From: JAAEUB01 sp964550345
GTDB lineage: Bacteria > Pseudomonadota > Alphaproteobacteria > Rhodobacterales > Rhodobacteraceae
DNA length: 64,000 bases
Reading direction: 5' to 3'
NCBI GenBank assembly: GCA_964550345.1
Contig: CAZJYZ010000005.1
Location: 33,167 to 97,166, forward strand
Below the pieces are notes generated by a model. That model had not been told where the DNA came from. It did no database searches and was given only the letters and a program-made list of their open reading frames with translations. A program made the translations under genes and the position numbers. This document shows positions 26,220 through 35,244 of this stretch, in pieces. Numbering within the stretch: the stretch's first letter is position 1; every line of letters begins with the position of its first letter.

Positions 26220-28469
26220 ATGACTCGTTTCGCCGCCCCCATTGCCGAGCAGATCTGGGATATGAAATACCGGCTCAAAAACCCGGAGGGTGATCCGGTT
26301 GACCTGAGTGTCGAAGACAGCTGGCGGCGCATCGCGCGGGCTTTGGCGGTGGATTCGGCCGAGGAAGAAATGTTCTTTGAAGCGCTTGAAGATTTCAAGT
26401 TCCTGCCCGCCGGGCGCATCACCGCCGGTGCCGGAACCGGGCGCAGCGTGACCCTGTTCAACTGTTTTGTCATGGGCACCATACCTGATAGCCTGGCGGG
26501 CATTTTTGACATGTTGAAAGAGGCCGCTCTGACCATGCAGCAGGGGGGCGGTATCGGTTATGATTTCTCGACCATCCGCCCGAAAGGTGCCGACGTGCAT
26601 GGTGTGGCAGCGGATGCATCAGGCCCGATCTCGTTCATGGATGTCTGGGATGCCATGTGCCGCACGATCATGAGCGCCGGGTCACGGCGCGGGGCGATGA
26701 TGGCGACCATGCGCTGTGATCATCCGGATATTCAGCAATTCGTCTCAGCCAAGTCCGACTCCGCCCGTCTGCGCATGTTCAATATGTCCGTGCTGATTAC
26801 GGATGAATTCATGGCGGCGGTGCGCGAGGACGCCAGGTGGGACCTGAAATTTGAAGGCAGGATATACCACACGATTGACGCGCGGGATTTGTGGAATCAG
26901 ATCATGCGCGCCACATATGATTATGCCGAGCCGGGGGTGATTTTCATCGACCGGATCAATCATGCCAACAACCTTGCCTATTGCGAAACCATTGCTGCCA
27001 CCAATCCCTGTGGCGAACAGCCATTACCACCATACGGGGCGTGTCTGTTGGGGTCGGTAAATTTGGCGCGGCTGGTTGCTGACCCATTTGAGGAAACCGC
27101 CCGGCTTGACGAAAAAGCGCTGGCCGATCTGGTGACGACAGCCGTGCGGTTGATGGACAACGTGGTGGACGCTTCGCGCTTCCCGCTCGAAGCCCAGAGG
27201 CAGGAGGCGCAAGCCAAAAGACGTATTGGCCTTGGAGTTACCGGGCTGGCGGACGCTTTATTGATGATCGGGCTGCGCTATGGGTCCGACGCGGCGGTAA
27301 AACAGACCGAAAGCTGGACCAAAGCCATCGCCCGCGCTGCCTATCTTGCATCTGTGGAGCTGGCCAAGGAAAAGGGTGCCTTTCCGTTGTTTGATGCCGA
27401 GGCCTATCTGGCTTCGGGAATGATGCAGGCCATGGATGAAGATGTACGCAAAGCCATCCGCGAACACGGTATTCGCAACGCACTTCTGACCTCTATCGCT
27501 CCGACCGGGACGATCAGCCTCTATGCGGGCAATGTCAGTTCCGGGATCGAACCTGTTTTTGCCTATGCATACACCCGTAAAGTGCTTCAAAACGACGGCT
27601 CTCATACCGAGGAAGAGGTGGTGGACTATGCCGTGCAGATGTGGCGGGACAAGTTTGGAGACAAGGAATTGCCTGAGCATTTCGTCAACGCCCAGACCCT
27701 GGCGCCGCTGGATCATGTCAAGATGCAGGCTGCCGCGCAGAAATGGGTCGATTCGAGCATTTCCAAAACCATCAACTGCCCCGAAGACATCTCTTTTGAG
27801 GATTTCAAAGACGTTTATCTTGCGGCGTGGGAAGCCGGGTGCAAGGGTTGCACCACCTACCGGCCCAATGCGGTGACGGGTTCTGTGCTTAGCGTCAACG
27901 CCGACAGTGAAGAGACGCCCGAGGCCGATCAGGGCGCAGACGTGATCTATATGGCCGAGCCGCTGGACCGGCCGAAATCACTGGAAGGGGCGACCTACAA
28001 ACTCAAATGGCCCGAAAGCGAACACGCGATCTACATCACCGTGAATGACCTTGTGGTCAACGGTCACAGGCGCCCGTTTGAAGTCTTCATCAACTCCAAG
28101 AACATGGAGCATTTTGCCTGGACCGTGGCTCTGACCCGCATGATCAGTGCGGTATTCCGGCGAGGTGGAGATGTGTCGTTTGTCGTCGAGGAATTAAAAG
28201 CTGTGTTTGACCCCCGAGGCGGCGCCTGGATGGGGGGCAAGTATGTACCGTCCATCTTGGCAGCCATTGGCGGCGTGATCGAAACGCATATGATCTCAAC
28301 CGGTTTTCTGGCGGGCGAGGGGCTGGGGCTCAAAAGTGATCCGCAGGCCGAGGTGGTCAACCTCGACCAGCCGCGCGGTCCGGCCTGCCCGCGCTGTGGG
28401 CAGTATGAAATGCGCATGGTCGAAGGTTGCATGACCTGCGGTGCCTGTGGGCATTCGAAATGTGGTTGA
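26220..28469 (+). CDS. nrdJ: Adenosylcobalamin-dependent ribonucleotide reductase (class II)
   Basis: Reduces ribonucleotides to deoxyribonucleotides using adenosylcobalamin, so it works with or without oxygen. The 749-residue protein has the N-terminal FLPAGRITAGAG region, the FNCFVMG cysteine, the GGGIGYDFSTIRP loop, the NPCGEQPLPPYGACLLGS active-site segment and APTGTISLYAGNVSSGIEP. The C-terminal tail carries clustered cysteines (CPRCGQYE, CMTCGACGHSKCG) that likely relay electrons. No nrdA/B partner is present. ATG at 26220. A TATATT at 26173-26178 could be a -10 element. I found no cobalamin riboswitch in the short leader. Confidence 0.94.
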   Translation: MTRFAAPIAEQIWDMKYRLKNPEGDPVDLSVEDSWRRIARALAVDSAEEEMFFEALEDFKFLPAGRITAGAGTGRSVTLFNCFVMGTIPDSLAGIFDMLKEAALTMQQGGGIGYDFSTIRPKGADVHGVAADASGPISFMDVWDAMCRTIMSAGSRRGAMMATMRCDHPDIQQFVSAKSDSARLRMFNMSVLITDEFMAAVREDARWDLKFEGRIYHTIDARDLWNQIMRATYDYAEPGVIFIDRINHANNLAYCETIAATNPCGEQPLPPYGACLLGSVNLARLVADPFEETARLDEKALADLVTTAVRLMDNVVDASRFPLEAQRQEAQAKRRIGLGVTGLADALLMIGLRYGSDAAVKQTESWTKAIARAAYLASVELAKEKGAFPLFDAEAYLASGMMQAMDEDVRKAIREHGIRNALLTSIAPTGTISLYAGNVSSGIEPVFAYAYTRKVLQNDGSHTEEEVVDYAVQMWRDKFGDKELPEHFVNAQTLAPLDHVKMQAAAQKWVDSSISKTINCPEDISFEDFKDVYLAAWEAGCKGCTTYRPNAVTGSVLSVNADSEETPEADQGADVIYMAEPLDRPKSLEGATYKLKWPESEHAIYITVNDLVVNGHRRPFEVFINSKNMEHFAWTVALTRMISAVFRRGGDVSFVVEELKAVFDPRGGAWMGGKYVPSILAAIGGVIETHMISTGFLAGEGLGLKSDPQAEVVNLDQPRGPACPRCGQYEMRMVEGCMTCGACGHSKCG

Positions 28470-28603
28470 GATTTGCCTAAACGCAGCTGTCGGTCTCACG
28501 CTGGCGAAGTTACGGTGGCTTTAGCCGGAGGAATCGTGCCCCCGCAGGGGTTGCCGATGATATCAGTTTAATAAGGTCTGAGTGATCCCTGGTTTCGCGT
28601 CAT

Positions 28604-28984
28604 TTACGATTCAGAGGGGCGATTACGCTCATAACGTTTCGACACTAAAAATTGCGGCAGCCAGGATTCCCGCCTGATGGTCCAAAGCTCATAGGTCGGA
28701 GACAATTGGTCTGGTTCATCCAAAGCCCCCAAATGTATTTCGACTTCGTCACCGCTGGTTGAAAAAACAGATGATCCACATTCCGGGCAGAAATGCCGCC
28801 CATGGTATTCACTTAATTCGCCATCTATGGTGACTAAATTTTTAGGGAAAATTGCCGAAGCATGAAATACTGCTCCGTGATGTTTGCGGCAATCCAGACA
28901 GTGACAAATGCCGACCCGTTTTGGGTGCCCGGAAGCTGCAAGCCTCACTTTACCGCACAGACACCCGCCTGAAACTTGCTTCAT
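28604..28984 (-). CDS. GFA family protein (CENP-V/GFA domain)
   Basis: A 126-residue zinc-binding protein of the glutathione-dependent formaldehyde-activating (GFA) fold. The metal ligands are visible: GGCLCGKV (Cys8, Cys10), CHCLDCRKHHGA, and FCPECGSSVF. Despite the family name most members have no proven formaldehyde activity. ATG at 28984. A possible 47-residue reading frame ends just upstream. The base composition is somewhat A+T-richer than the flanks. Confidence 0.87.
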   Translation of the reverse strand: MKQVSGGCLCGKVRLAASGHPKRVGICHCLDCRKHHGAVFHASAIFPKNLVTIDGELSEYHGRHFCPECGSSVFSTSGDEVEIHLGALDEPDQLSPTYELWTIRRESWLPQFLVSKRYERNRPSES

Positions 28985-28985
28985 C

Positions 28986-29129
28986 TCAGTGTTCCAATTT
29001 TTTAGATAGCCAACAAGCTACTGTGAAAATGCCAATGGGCCAATTCACTGAACATTCCACAGAGTTCTTCTGGCGGTTTTGGATCAGATATTGCGCCCGC
29101 TCTTGGCGCGAAACTGTCAGATCGCCCAT
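28986..29129 (-). CDS. Possible small protein upstream of GFA gene
   Basis: A 47-codon frame begins MGDLTVSRQERAQYLIQN and ends LSKKLEH with a TGA two bases before the GFA start codon. The polar, helix-like N-terminal half and close coupling to GFA are compatible with a small gene or the end of a decayed one. There is no strong Shine-Dalgarno and I recognise no family, so this is tentative. Confidence 0.22.
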   Translation of the reverse strand: MGDLTVSRQERAQYLIQNRQKNSVECSVNWPIGIFTVACWLSKKLEH

Positions 29130-29159
29130 TCGGAAATTGGTGGTCCCTTCCCCGGCGGT

Positions 29160-29999
29160 TTAGTGTGCCATCAAAACCGGTACTTCGGCCACTTCCAGCA
29201 TATGCCGTGTGGCGCCGCCCATGATGGCCTCCCGGAAGCGTGAATGACCATAGGCACCCATCACAACCATCTGTGCATCCTTGTCGCCGACATGGCGGTT
29301 CAGGATATCTGACACCCTTGGCATGGTCTTGGCCAGCACTGACACTTCGGCGCGGATATCATGGCGGGACAGCATCTGGCTCAGCGCTCCGCCTGGGTCC
29401 GAGCGGTCGGGCCCATGGGCGGGTGGGTCGATAATAGTGATGCACACACCATCTGCCGCTTGCAGGAAGGGCAGTGCAGCGCGGGTTGCGCGCAGCGATT
29501 CGGCACTGTCATTCCAGGCCAACACTATGTTTTCGACTTTGTCCGGGAAGGAATAGTTGTCGGGTAGGACCAGCACCGGAACGTTGCCGTTAAACAATGC
29601 GGCTTCCACGATGGCCTCCTGTTCATGGCCGCGGCCTTCGCCATAGGGGCGCGGCAGTACGACGAGGTCGGAAAACCGGGTGCGATGGGCAACAAGGCCG
29701 TTCACAGCAACCATCTGCGCGGTCAAAGCCGTTACGGCCCAGTTCAGTTCAATATTCTCAAGCTCTTTGCGGGCTGCAGCCTCAAGCGCCTCCGCCTGAT
29801 CGCGTGCCTGGGCCATGTTGTCCTGAAACACTACCGCCGACGCACCAGCATAGTAAAACCCCGGTTGGGTCTGGTCCAGGCCGAGGCAAAGCACATCAAG
29901 ATGTGCGCCGGTCATCCTCGCCACCCTCGCGGCGTTTTCCAACGAGTTGGCGAGACTTTCAGTTTCAGTCACGATCGTTGTGATTGTCCGATAAGCCAT
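29160..29999 (-). CDS. Universal stress protein, tandem UspA domains
   Basis: A 279-residue cytoplasmic protein. Its C-terminal half is a clear UspA domain with the nucleotide-binding GAYGHSRFREAIMGGATRHML stretch (broken here by position). The N-terminal half (AYRTITTIVTETESLANSLENAARVA) is a more divergent Usp domain, giving the tandem form. ATG at 29999 is chosen because the family begins at MAYRTI; an upstream start at 30053 would add an unconserved leader. It is divergent from ccoN, and an FNR-type box at 30080-30093 lies about 80 bases before the start, suggesting induction at low oxygen. Confidence 0.85.
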   Translation of the reverse strand: MAYRTITTIVTETESLANSLENAARVARMTGAHLDVLCLGLDQTQPGFYYAGASAVVFQDNMAQARDQAEALEAAARKELENIELNWAVTALTAQMVAVNGLVAHRTRFSDLVVLPRPYGEGRGHEQEAIVEAALFNGNVPVLVLPDNYSFPDKVENIVLAWNDSAESLRATRAALPFLQAADGVCITIIDPPAHGPDRSDPGGALSQMLSRHDIRAEVSVLAKTMPRVSDILNRHVGDKDAQMVVMGAYGHSRFREAIMGGATRHMLEVAEVPVLMAH

Positions 30000-30079
30000 G
30001 GAATCATTCCTCAATATGGTCACATTGGTCGTTTTTTTCGTTTCTGCGACCATTTTGCGCGCGCATTAACAATCCTGCA

Positions 30080-30093
30080 TTGATATGGGTCAA
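30080..30093. promoter_or_regulatory. FNR-type box (TTGAT-N4-GTCAA)
   Basis: TTGATATGGGTCAA matches the FNR/FnrL consensus TTGAT-N4-ATCAA except for one base in the second arm. It lies nearer the universal stress protein gene (start 29999) than ccoN (30237) and may serve the minus-strand transcript. Confidence 0.6.
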
Positions 30094-30126
30094 TCCATAT
30101 ATGTCGCAGCTTCTGTGCGCGGTAAT

Positions 30127-30140
30127 TTGATTTGGATCAA
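30127..30140. promoter_or_regulatory. FnrL box of ccoN (perfect TTGAT-N4-ATCAA)
   Basis: TTGATTTGGATCAA is a perfect match to the FNR consensus, centred about 103 bases upstream of the ccoN ATG. cbb3 oxidase operons in Rhodobacter are known FnrL targets, so low-oxygen activation of ccoNOQP is expected. No fnrL gene is in the window. Confidence 0.78.
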
Positions 30141-30236
30141 GGTGGTCTTTTGTCGAACCCTGCAAACCCTGCACAGTCGAGTGCACCCCATTTGCGGCTA
30201 TTTTGGGTGTGAAAGACAATAAGAAGGGACAAAAAA

Positions 30237-31838
30237 ATGTGGGATTACATTAAGTTGCTGCTTCTTGCCGTGGTCGTTTTGGCGGCCGGGTACGCAGCAA
30301 ACAACGCCCGCGATCTAGCCTATCTGGTCCATGCGATTCTGGTAGTGCTGATAGCGGCAGGTGTTTTTATCTATACTCTGCGCAGTATGGGTGGAGCAAA
30401 AACAGCGCCAGAGACAGGATATATGGACGGCCCCGTAAAGGTCGGCGTTATTCTGACAGCTTTTTGGGGCGCGGTCGGGTTTCTGGTGGGGACGTGGATC
30501 GCGTTCGCGCTGGCATTTCCTGAGCTGAACTTCGCTTGGGCCGAAGGATATATGAATTTTGGGCGTCTTCGCCCGTTGCACACCTCTGCGGTGATTTTTG
30601 CCTTTGGCGGAACTGCACTTGTGACAACATCATTTTACGTGGTGCAGCGCACCACCGGTGCGCGGCTCTGGGGTGGAAATCTGGCATGGTTCGTTTTCTG
30701 GGGCTACCAGATCGTGATCCTGCTGGCTGCCACCGGTTACTTGCTGGGTTCTACCCAAGGTAAAGAATATGCCGAGCCTGAATGGTATACAGACCTGTGG
30801 CTGACCATCGTCTGGGTGGCCTACTTGCTGGTCTTCATGGGCACTTTGATGAAACGTAAAGAGCCACATATCTACGTGGCAAACTGGTTCTACCTGTCTT
30901 TCATCGTCACCATCGCCATGTTGCATATCGTTAACAACCTGGCACTGCCGGTTTCGATCTATGGCTCAAAATCCGTACAATTGTTTGCAGGTGTACAGGA
31001 TGCCATGACGCAATGGTGGTATGGTCACAACGCGGTTGGGTTCTTCCTGACTTCGGGTTTCCTGGGCATGATGTACTACTTCGTGCCAAAACAGGCCGAG
31101 CGTCCGGTTTTCTCATATAAACTGTCGATCGTGCACTTCTGGGCACTGATCTTCCTGTATATCTGGGCTGGCCCGCACCACTTGCATTACACCGCCTTGC
31201 CTGACTGGGCTTCTACCCTTGGCATGGTGTTCTCGATCGTGCTGTGGATGCCTTCTTGGGGTGGTATGATCAACGGTCTGATGACCTTGTCCGGCGCGTG
31301 GGATAAACTGCGCACTGACCCGGTCATTCGTATGATGGTTGTTTCCATCGGCTTTTACGGCATGTCGACCTTTGAAGGTCCGATGATGTCGATCCGTGCC
31401 GTGAACAGCCTGAGCCACTATACAGACTGGACCATCGGTCACGTGCATTCCGGCGCACTTGGCTGGAATGGTATGATCACCTTTGGTGCGCTTTACTTCC
31501 TGTTCCCGAAACTCTGGGCCAAACAGGGTCTGTATTCGCTCCGTATGGTCAGCTGGCACTTCTGGCTCGCCACAATTGGCATCGTGCTCTACGCATCGTC
31601 GATGTGGGTGACCGGTATCATGGAAGGCCTGATGTGGCGCGAAGTTGATGCGCAAGGCTTCCTGGTGAACTCGTTCGCCGATACGGTTGCAGCGAAACAC
31701 GCCATGTTCATTGTACGCGGTACCGGTGGTATCCTGTATCTGACCGGCGCGTTGATCATGTGTTATAACCTTTGGAAGACCGTGACGTCGGCACCGGCAG
31801 CAAAAGCTGCTTCCGCCGCTGCGGCTCCTGCAGAATAA
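30237..31838 (+). CDS. ccoN: cbb3-type cytochrome c oxidase subunit I (CcoN)
   Basis: The catalytic haem-copper subunit of the high-affinity cbb3 terminal oxidase. It has 533 residues with about twelve or more membrane helices. Haem and copper ligands sit in RPLHTSAVIFAFGG, QWWYGHNAVGF, WAGPHHLHYTALP and the WTIGHVHSGALGWNG segment, which carries paired histidines. ATG at 30237 follows agaaggg. First gene of ccoNOQP, with an FnrL box upstream. The extra N-terminal hydrophobic region (residues 5-50) is usual in this order. Confidence 0.97.
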   Translation: MWDYIKLLLLAVVVLAAGYAANNARDLAYLVHAILVVLIAAGVFIYTLRSMGGAKTAPETGYMDGPVKVGVILTAFWGAVGFLVGTWIAFALAFPELNFAWAEGYMNFGRLRPLHTSAVIFAFGGTALVTTSFYVVQRTTGARLWGGNLAWFVFWGYQIVILLAATGYLLGSTQGKEYAEPEWYTDLWLTIVWVAYLLVFMGTLMKRKEPHIYVANWFYLSFIVTIAMLHIVNNLALPVSIYGSKSVQLFAGVQDAMTQWWYGHNAVGFFLTSGFLGMMYYFVPKQAERPVFSYKLSIVHFWALIFLYIWAGPHHLHYTALPDWASTLGMVFSIVLWMPSWGGMINGLMTLSGAWDKLRTDPVIRMMVVSIGFYGMSTFEGPMMSIRAVNSLSHYTDWTIGHVHSGALGWNGMITFGALYFLFPKLWAKQGLYSLRMVSWHFWLATIGIVLYASSMWVTGIMEGLMWREVDAQGFLVNSFADTVAAKHAMFIVRGTGGILYLTGALIMCYNLWKTVTSAPAAKAASAAAAPAE

Positions 31839-31850
31839 GGGGGCCGTTAG

Positions 31851-32600
31851 ATGTCTATTCTTAGTAAACACAAAGTCATCGAACGTAATGCCACGCTTCT
31901 GATGGTGCTCAGCCTTCTGGTTGTCACCGTCGGTGGTATCGTCGAAATCGCTCCGCTCTTCTATCTGGAGAACACCATCGAGGATGTGGACGGCGTACGC
32001 CCCTACACCCCGCTGGAGATGGAAGGGCGCAACGTCTATATCCGTGAAGGGTGCTATGTCTGCCACAGCCAGATGATACGCCCGATGCGCGATGAGGTTG
32101 AGCGTTACGGCCATTACAGCCTTGCAGCGGAATCACAATATGACCATCCGTTCCAATGGGGTTCCAAGCGGACCGGGCCTGATCTGGCCCGGGTCGGTGG
32201 GCGCTACTCGGACGAATGGCATGTGGATCACTTTGCGGATCCGCAAGCGGTGGTACCGGAATCAATCATGCCGAAATATGCCTACCTGATGGATAACATG
32301 ATCGACGGTAAATATATCCAGGACGTGATTGGCGCAAACCGCATGGTCGGCGTGCCCTATAGCGAAGAAATGGTCGCTGAGGCGCAGGCAGATTTCGTGG
32401 CGCAAGTGGATCCGGATGCGGATACCAGCGGCCTGCAGACCCGTTATGGCTCTGAAGGTGGCTGGGGTGGCAGCGATGTTATCACTCGCAATTTCGACGG
32501 GCAGCCAGGTATTTCCGAAATGGATGCACTGATCGCCTATATGCAGATGTTGGGTACGTTGGTTGATTTCTCGACCTTCACGCCTGACGCCAGCCGGTAA
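31851..32600 (+). CDS. ccoO: cbb3 oxidase subunit II, monohaem cytochrome c (CcoO)
   Basis: A 249-residue membrane-anchored cytochrome c that passes electrons to CcoN. It has one N-terminal helix (residues 14-32), a haem motif C68-Y-V-C71-H72 (in REGCYVCHSQMIRPMRDE), and a methionine-bearing segment (SIMPKYAYL) that may supply the sixth ligand. ATG lies 12 bases past the ccoN stop with a gggggcc upstream. Second gene of the structural operon. Confidence 0.96.
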   Translation: MSILSKHKVIERNATLLMVLSLLVVTVGGIVEIAPLFYLENTIEDVDGVRPYTPLEMEGRNVYIREGCYVCHSQMIRPMRDEVERYGHYSLAAESQYDHPFQWGSKRTGPDLARVGGRYSDEWHVDHFADPQAVVPESIMPKYAYLMDNMIDGKYIQDVIGANRMVGVPYSEEMVAEAQADFVAQVDPDADTSGLQTRYGSEGGWGGSDVITRNFDGQPGISEMDALIAYMQMLGTLVDFSTFTPDASR

Positions 32601-32612
32601 GGAGGGGGGAAG

Positions 32613-32822
32613 ATGGACACTTATTCCCTTTTCCGGGAAATCGCCGACAGCTGGGTGCTTCTGGCCATGTTCGCTTTCTTTCTTGCAGCAGTCATCTGGG
32701 CATTTCGCCCAGGTGGCAGCAAGACCTACGCGGACGTTGCTGACATCCCGTTTCGTCATGAATTCCAACCGGCCGCTGACGGGGACGATTCCCCCGCTGC
32801 AAAATCCGAGGAGGCGCGGTAA
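32613..32822 (+). CDS. ccoQ: cbb3 oxidase subunit IV (CcoQ)
   Basis: A 69-residue small membrane protein with one helix (residues 13-31, WVLLAMFAFFLAAVIWAFRPG) and a polar cytoplasmic tail. It stabilises the cbb3 complex in related bacteria. A strong aaggagggggg Shine-Dalgarno precedes the ATG. Its stop overlaps the ccoP start by one base. Position between ccoO and ccoP makes the assignment secure despite weak sequence conservation. Confidence 0.9.
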   Translation: MDTYSLFREIADSWVLLAMFAFFLAAVIWAFRPGGSKTYADVADIPFRHEFQPAADGDDSPAAKSEEAR

Positions 32823-33688
32823 TGGCTAAACAACCTACTAAAAACGTCGAAAACAACGAACCCGAAACTACCGGCCACGAATGGGACGGTATTCGGGAGT
32901 ATAACAACCCGATGCCGGGCTGGTGGGTCTGGACTTTCTACGCCACGATCCTGTGGGGTATAGCCTATACGATCGCGTATCCGGCTTGGCCTCTGATCAA
33001 GGGGGCTACACCCGGTCTTCTGGGTTACTCGACCCGGGCGGAAGTTGCGGCGGAAATCGACCGCTTCACAGCCATGAACGCCGAGCTTGAAGCGCAATTG
33101 GCAAGTGCTGACCTGACCACACTTGAGGTCGGCTCGGACCTGCACAATTACGCAATCCAAAGCGGTGGGGCGACCTTCGCGACCTTCTGTTCGCAGTGTC
33201 ACGGTTCTGGCGCCGCTGGTGCAGTCGGGTATCCCAACCTGCTGGACGATGACTGGCTCTGGGGCGGTGATATTGAGGCAATTCAGACCTCTGTGACCTA
33301 TGGTATCCGTTCGGCGCACGACGACACGCGTCTGGGTGACATGCCTGCGCATGACTGGCTGGAGGCCGATCAGGCCGATCAGATCGCCGAATATGTCCTG
33401 TCACTTTCGGGTAATGGCAGCGATGCGGCAGCAGCAGAGGCTGGCGCGGTGTTGTTCGAGGACGAAGGTTGCTCAGGTTGCCACGGTGAAGGTGGCGTAG
33501 GCGAGCAAGCGCTTGGCGCGCCGAACCTGACAGATGCGATCTGGCTGTTTGGTGGTGACAAAGCCACTATAACCCAATCCATCCTGATGGGCCGTAAGGG
33601 CGAAATGCCTAACTGGAACGACAAGCTGACGGCAGCGCAAATTGCTGGCGTATCGGCCTATGTACATACGCGGGGCGGCGGCGAATAG
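32822..33688 (+). CDS. ccoP: cbb3 oxidase subunit III, dihaem cytochrome c (CcoP)
   Basis: A 288-residue dihaem cytochrome c that accepts electrons from soluble cytochromes for CcoO/CcoN. The N-terminal anchor region starts after the conserved EWDGIREYNNPMPGWW segment, with a helix at residues 34-54. Two haem motifs follow: C123-S-Q-C126-H127 and C217-S-G-C220-H221. Methionine ligands are likely in GDMPAH and KGEMPNW. Last gene of ccoNOQP; strong hairpins follow within 100 bases. Confidence 0.96.
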   Translation: MAKQPTKNVENNEPETTGHEWDGIREYNNPMPGWWVWTFYATILWGIAYTIAYPAWPLIKGATPGLLGYSTRAEVAAEIDRFTAMNAELEAQLASADLTTLEVGSDLHNYAIQSGGATFATFCSQCHGSGAAGAVGYPNLLDDDWLWGGDIEAIQTSVTYGIRSAHDDTRLGDMPAHDWLEADQADQIAEYVLSLSGNGSDAAAAEAGAVLFEDEGCSGCHGEGGVGEQALGAPNLTDAIWLFGGDKATITQSILMGRKGEMPNWNDKLTAAQIAGVSAYVHTRGGGE

Positions 33689-33708
33689 CTTCCGGCCTGT
33701 GACGAGAC

Positions 33709-33839
33709 CCGGGGCCTCACTCCCCGGATAGGTACCGACCCCTGATCCTGTTCGCGCGTTTCTCCGGGGTCGGTGCCGCATTATTCCAAGGGGCTAAAAC
33801 CCCCGAAAGGCGGTGCTGGAGATCCCGGTGCCGCCTTTC
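33709..33839 (+). terminator. Hairpin cluster behind ccoP
   Basis: Three perfect stems follow ccoP: CCGGGG/CCCCGG (33709-33714 with 33722-33727), ACCGACCCC/GGGGTCGGT (33734-33742 with 33766-33774) and GAAAGGCGG/CCGCCTTTC (33805-33813 with 33831-33839). None has a long T tract, so they may protect the 3' end of ccoNOQP mRNA or act with Rho. The gap 33689-34021 contains no recognisable gene. Confidence 0.5.
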
Positions 33840-34021
33840 CCTTACGTCAAGCAAACCGTTGCAAAAAAGGCCCTTCGCAGGGTTTCCTCGCCTTTTGCGG
33901 GAACATTTCTTGACCTTGGGTTCAAAGTGGGGCGATCTGGCTGGAATTCTGGTGATGACTAACGCGACCAGTTTCCAAGGGGCTGCCAAAAGTCCTGTTT
34001 ATGTGAACAAGGGGTAAAAAA

Positions 34022-35016
34022 ATGACAAAACCGATTTCAAAAACCGTGGCAGGGATTGCCATCGCACTTGCTGGCGTAGGCAGTGCGGCTACTGCTGGCG
34101 GTCTGGACCGCTCTGGCCAATCCGTCGACATCCTGTTTGAGTCAGGTAACTACGGTGAACTTTCCTTCGGCTCTATCAGTCCATCGGTCAGCGGTACTGA
34201 TCCTATTCTTAATCCGACTGGTGACATGGCGCCGAGCTATACAATTGCTGGATTGGGCGTAAAAGTAGATATCAGTGATCGCTTCGCTGTGGCTCTGGTC
34301 TATGACCAGCCGTTTGGTGCCAGTGCTGCATATCCTGCGATGTCAGTGACCGTATCGTGGTTTTCGGTGGTGCCAGCATGCAAAGTACTTCCGCCGAGGC
34401 TGCCATGCCATTGGTAGGCGGTTATACACTGGACATGGCGACGGCTTCGGGCGTGGGTTATGTCGCCGGCGCTGCCTTCCAAATTCCGGATATCGCTCTG
34501 CGAGTTGCGTTAACCTATCGCTCAGCAATTACTTCAACCCACGACACGGTTGAATTCGGTGCTATCCCCGGAACCCTTTCCGTGACAACGCCCCAGTCGG
34601 CCAATCTGGAATTCCAGACCGGGATCAATCCGAAAACCCTTGTCTTTGGTTCGGTTCGCTGGGTGAACTGGAGCGCGTTTTCTGTCGCGCCAACCAACTA
34701 CCCGCTTAACCCGCTGGTTAGTTATGCTAGTGATTCCGTCACCTATTCGCTTGGTGTTGGGCGCAAGCTGACCGATAGTCTTTCGGGCGCAGTAACAGTT
34801 GGGTATGAGGCCGCATCTGGTGGCGTACCTTCCGCGCTGGCGCCGACAGACGGCAATATCAGCGTTGGCGTTGGGGTTACCTACACGATGGGCGACGCGA
34901 AGATTACGGGTGGCGTGCGCTATATCTGGCTGGGGGATGCAGCCCATCCGGCTGTCGGTACCTTTGCCGGTAACACAGCCATTGCCGCGGGGATCAGCGT
35001 AGGCTTTGACTTCTAA
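34022..35016 (+). pseudogene. Broken OmpP1/FadL-like outer membrane transport protein
   Basis: The first frame (from ATG 34022) encodes a signal peptide (to about residue 26, ending TAGG) and the FadL N terminus up to VYDQPFGASAAYP. The second frame, readable from about 34350 to 35016, resumes at RIVVFGGASMQST and runs through the typical LRVALTYRSAI, LEFQTGINPKTLVFGSVRWVNWS and C-terminal GISVGFDF beta-barrel end. The two parts are out of frame. Compared with the roughly 370-400-residue family, some tens of residues that normally separate them are missing, so an out-of-frame internal deletion near 34335-34350 is likely. FadL-type proteins import hydrophobic compounds. It lies between ccoP and ccoG. 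Confidence 0.7.
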
Positions 35017-35170
35017 AGCCGCGCTAACCTGAACATTCTGCGACGGCGTTGCCCAAGGCAGCGCCGTCGCATTCATTTTGAAAACAGGGTTTTGGACCAA
35101 TTCTGCGCCGGATTGTCACGGCGAAAATACTGAAGGGAGAACGTATATCCCAATAGTGAGATATGCAAAG

Positions 35171-35184
35171 TTGATTTAGGTCAA
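35171..35184. promoter_or_regulatory. FnrL box of ccoG
   Basis: TTGATTTAGGTCAA matches the FNR consensus with one deviation (GTCAA for ATCAA). It lies about 67 bases before the ccoG start codon, a spacing that suits class II activation of a short-leader transcript. It implies a promoter for ccoGHIS separate from that of ccoNOQP. Confidence 0.65.
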
Positions 35185-35244
35185 TGTTGTGTCAACCGAG
35201 GCTGGCTTATACGAAGCCACGCGCGTTTCAGGATCGGATAAATT

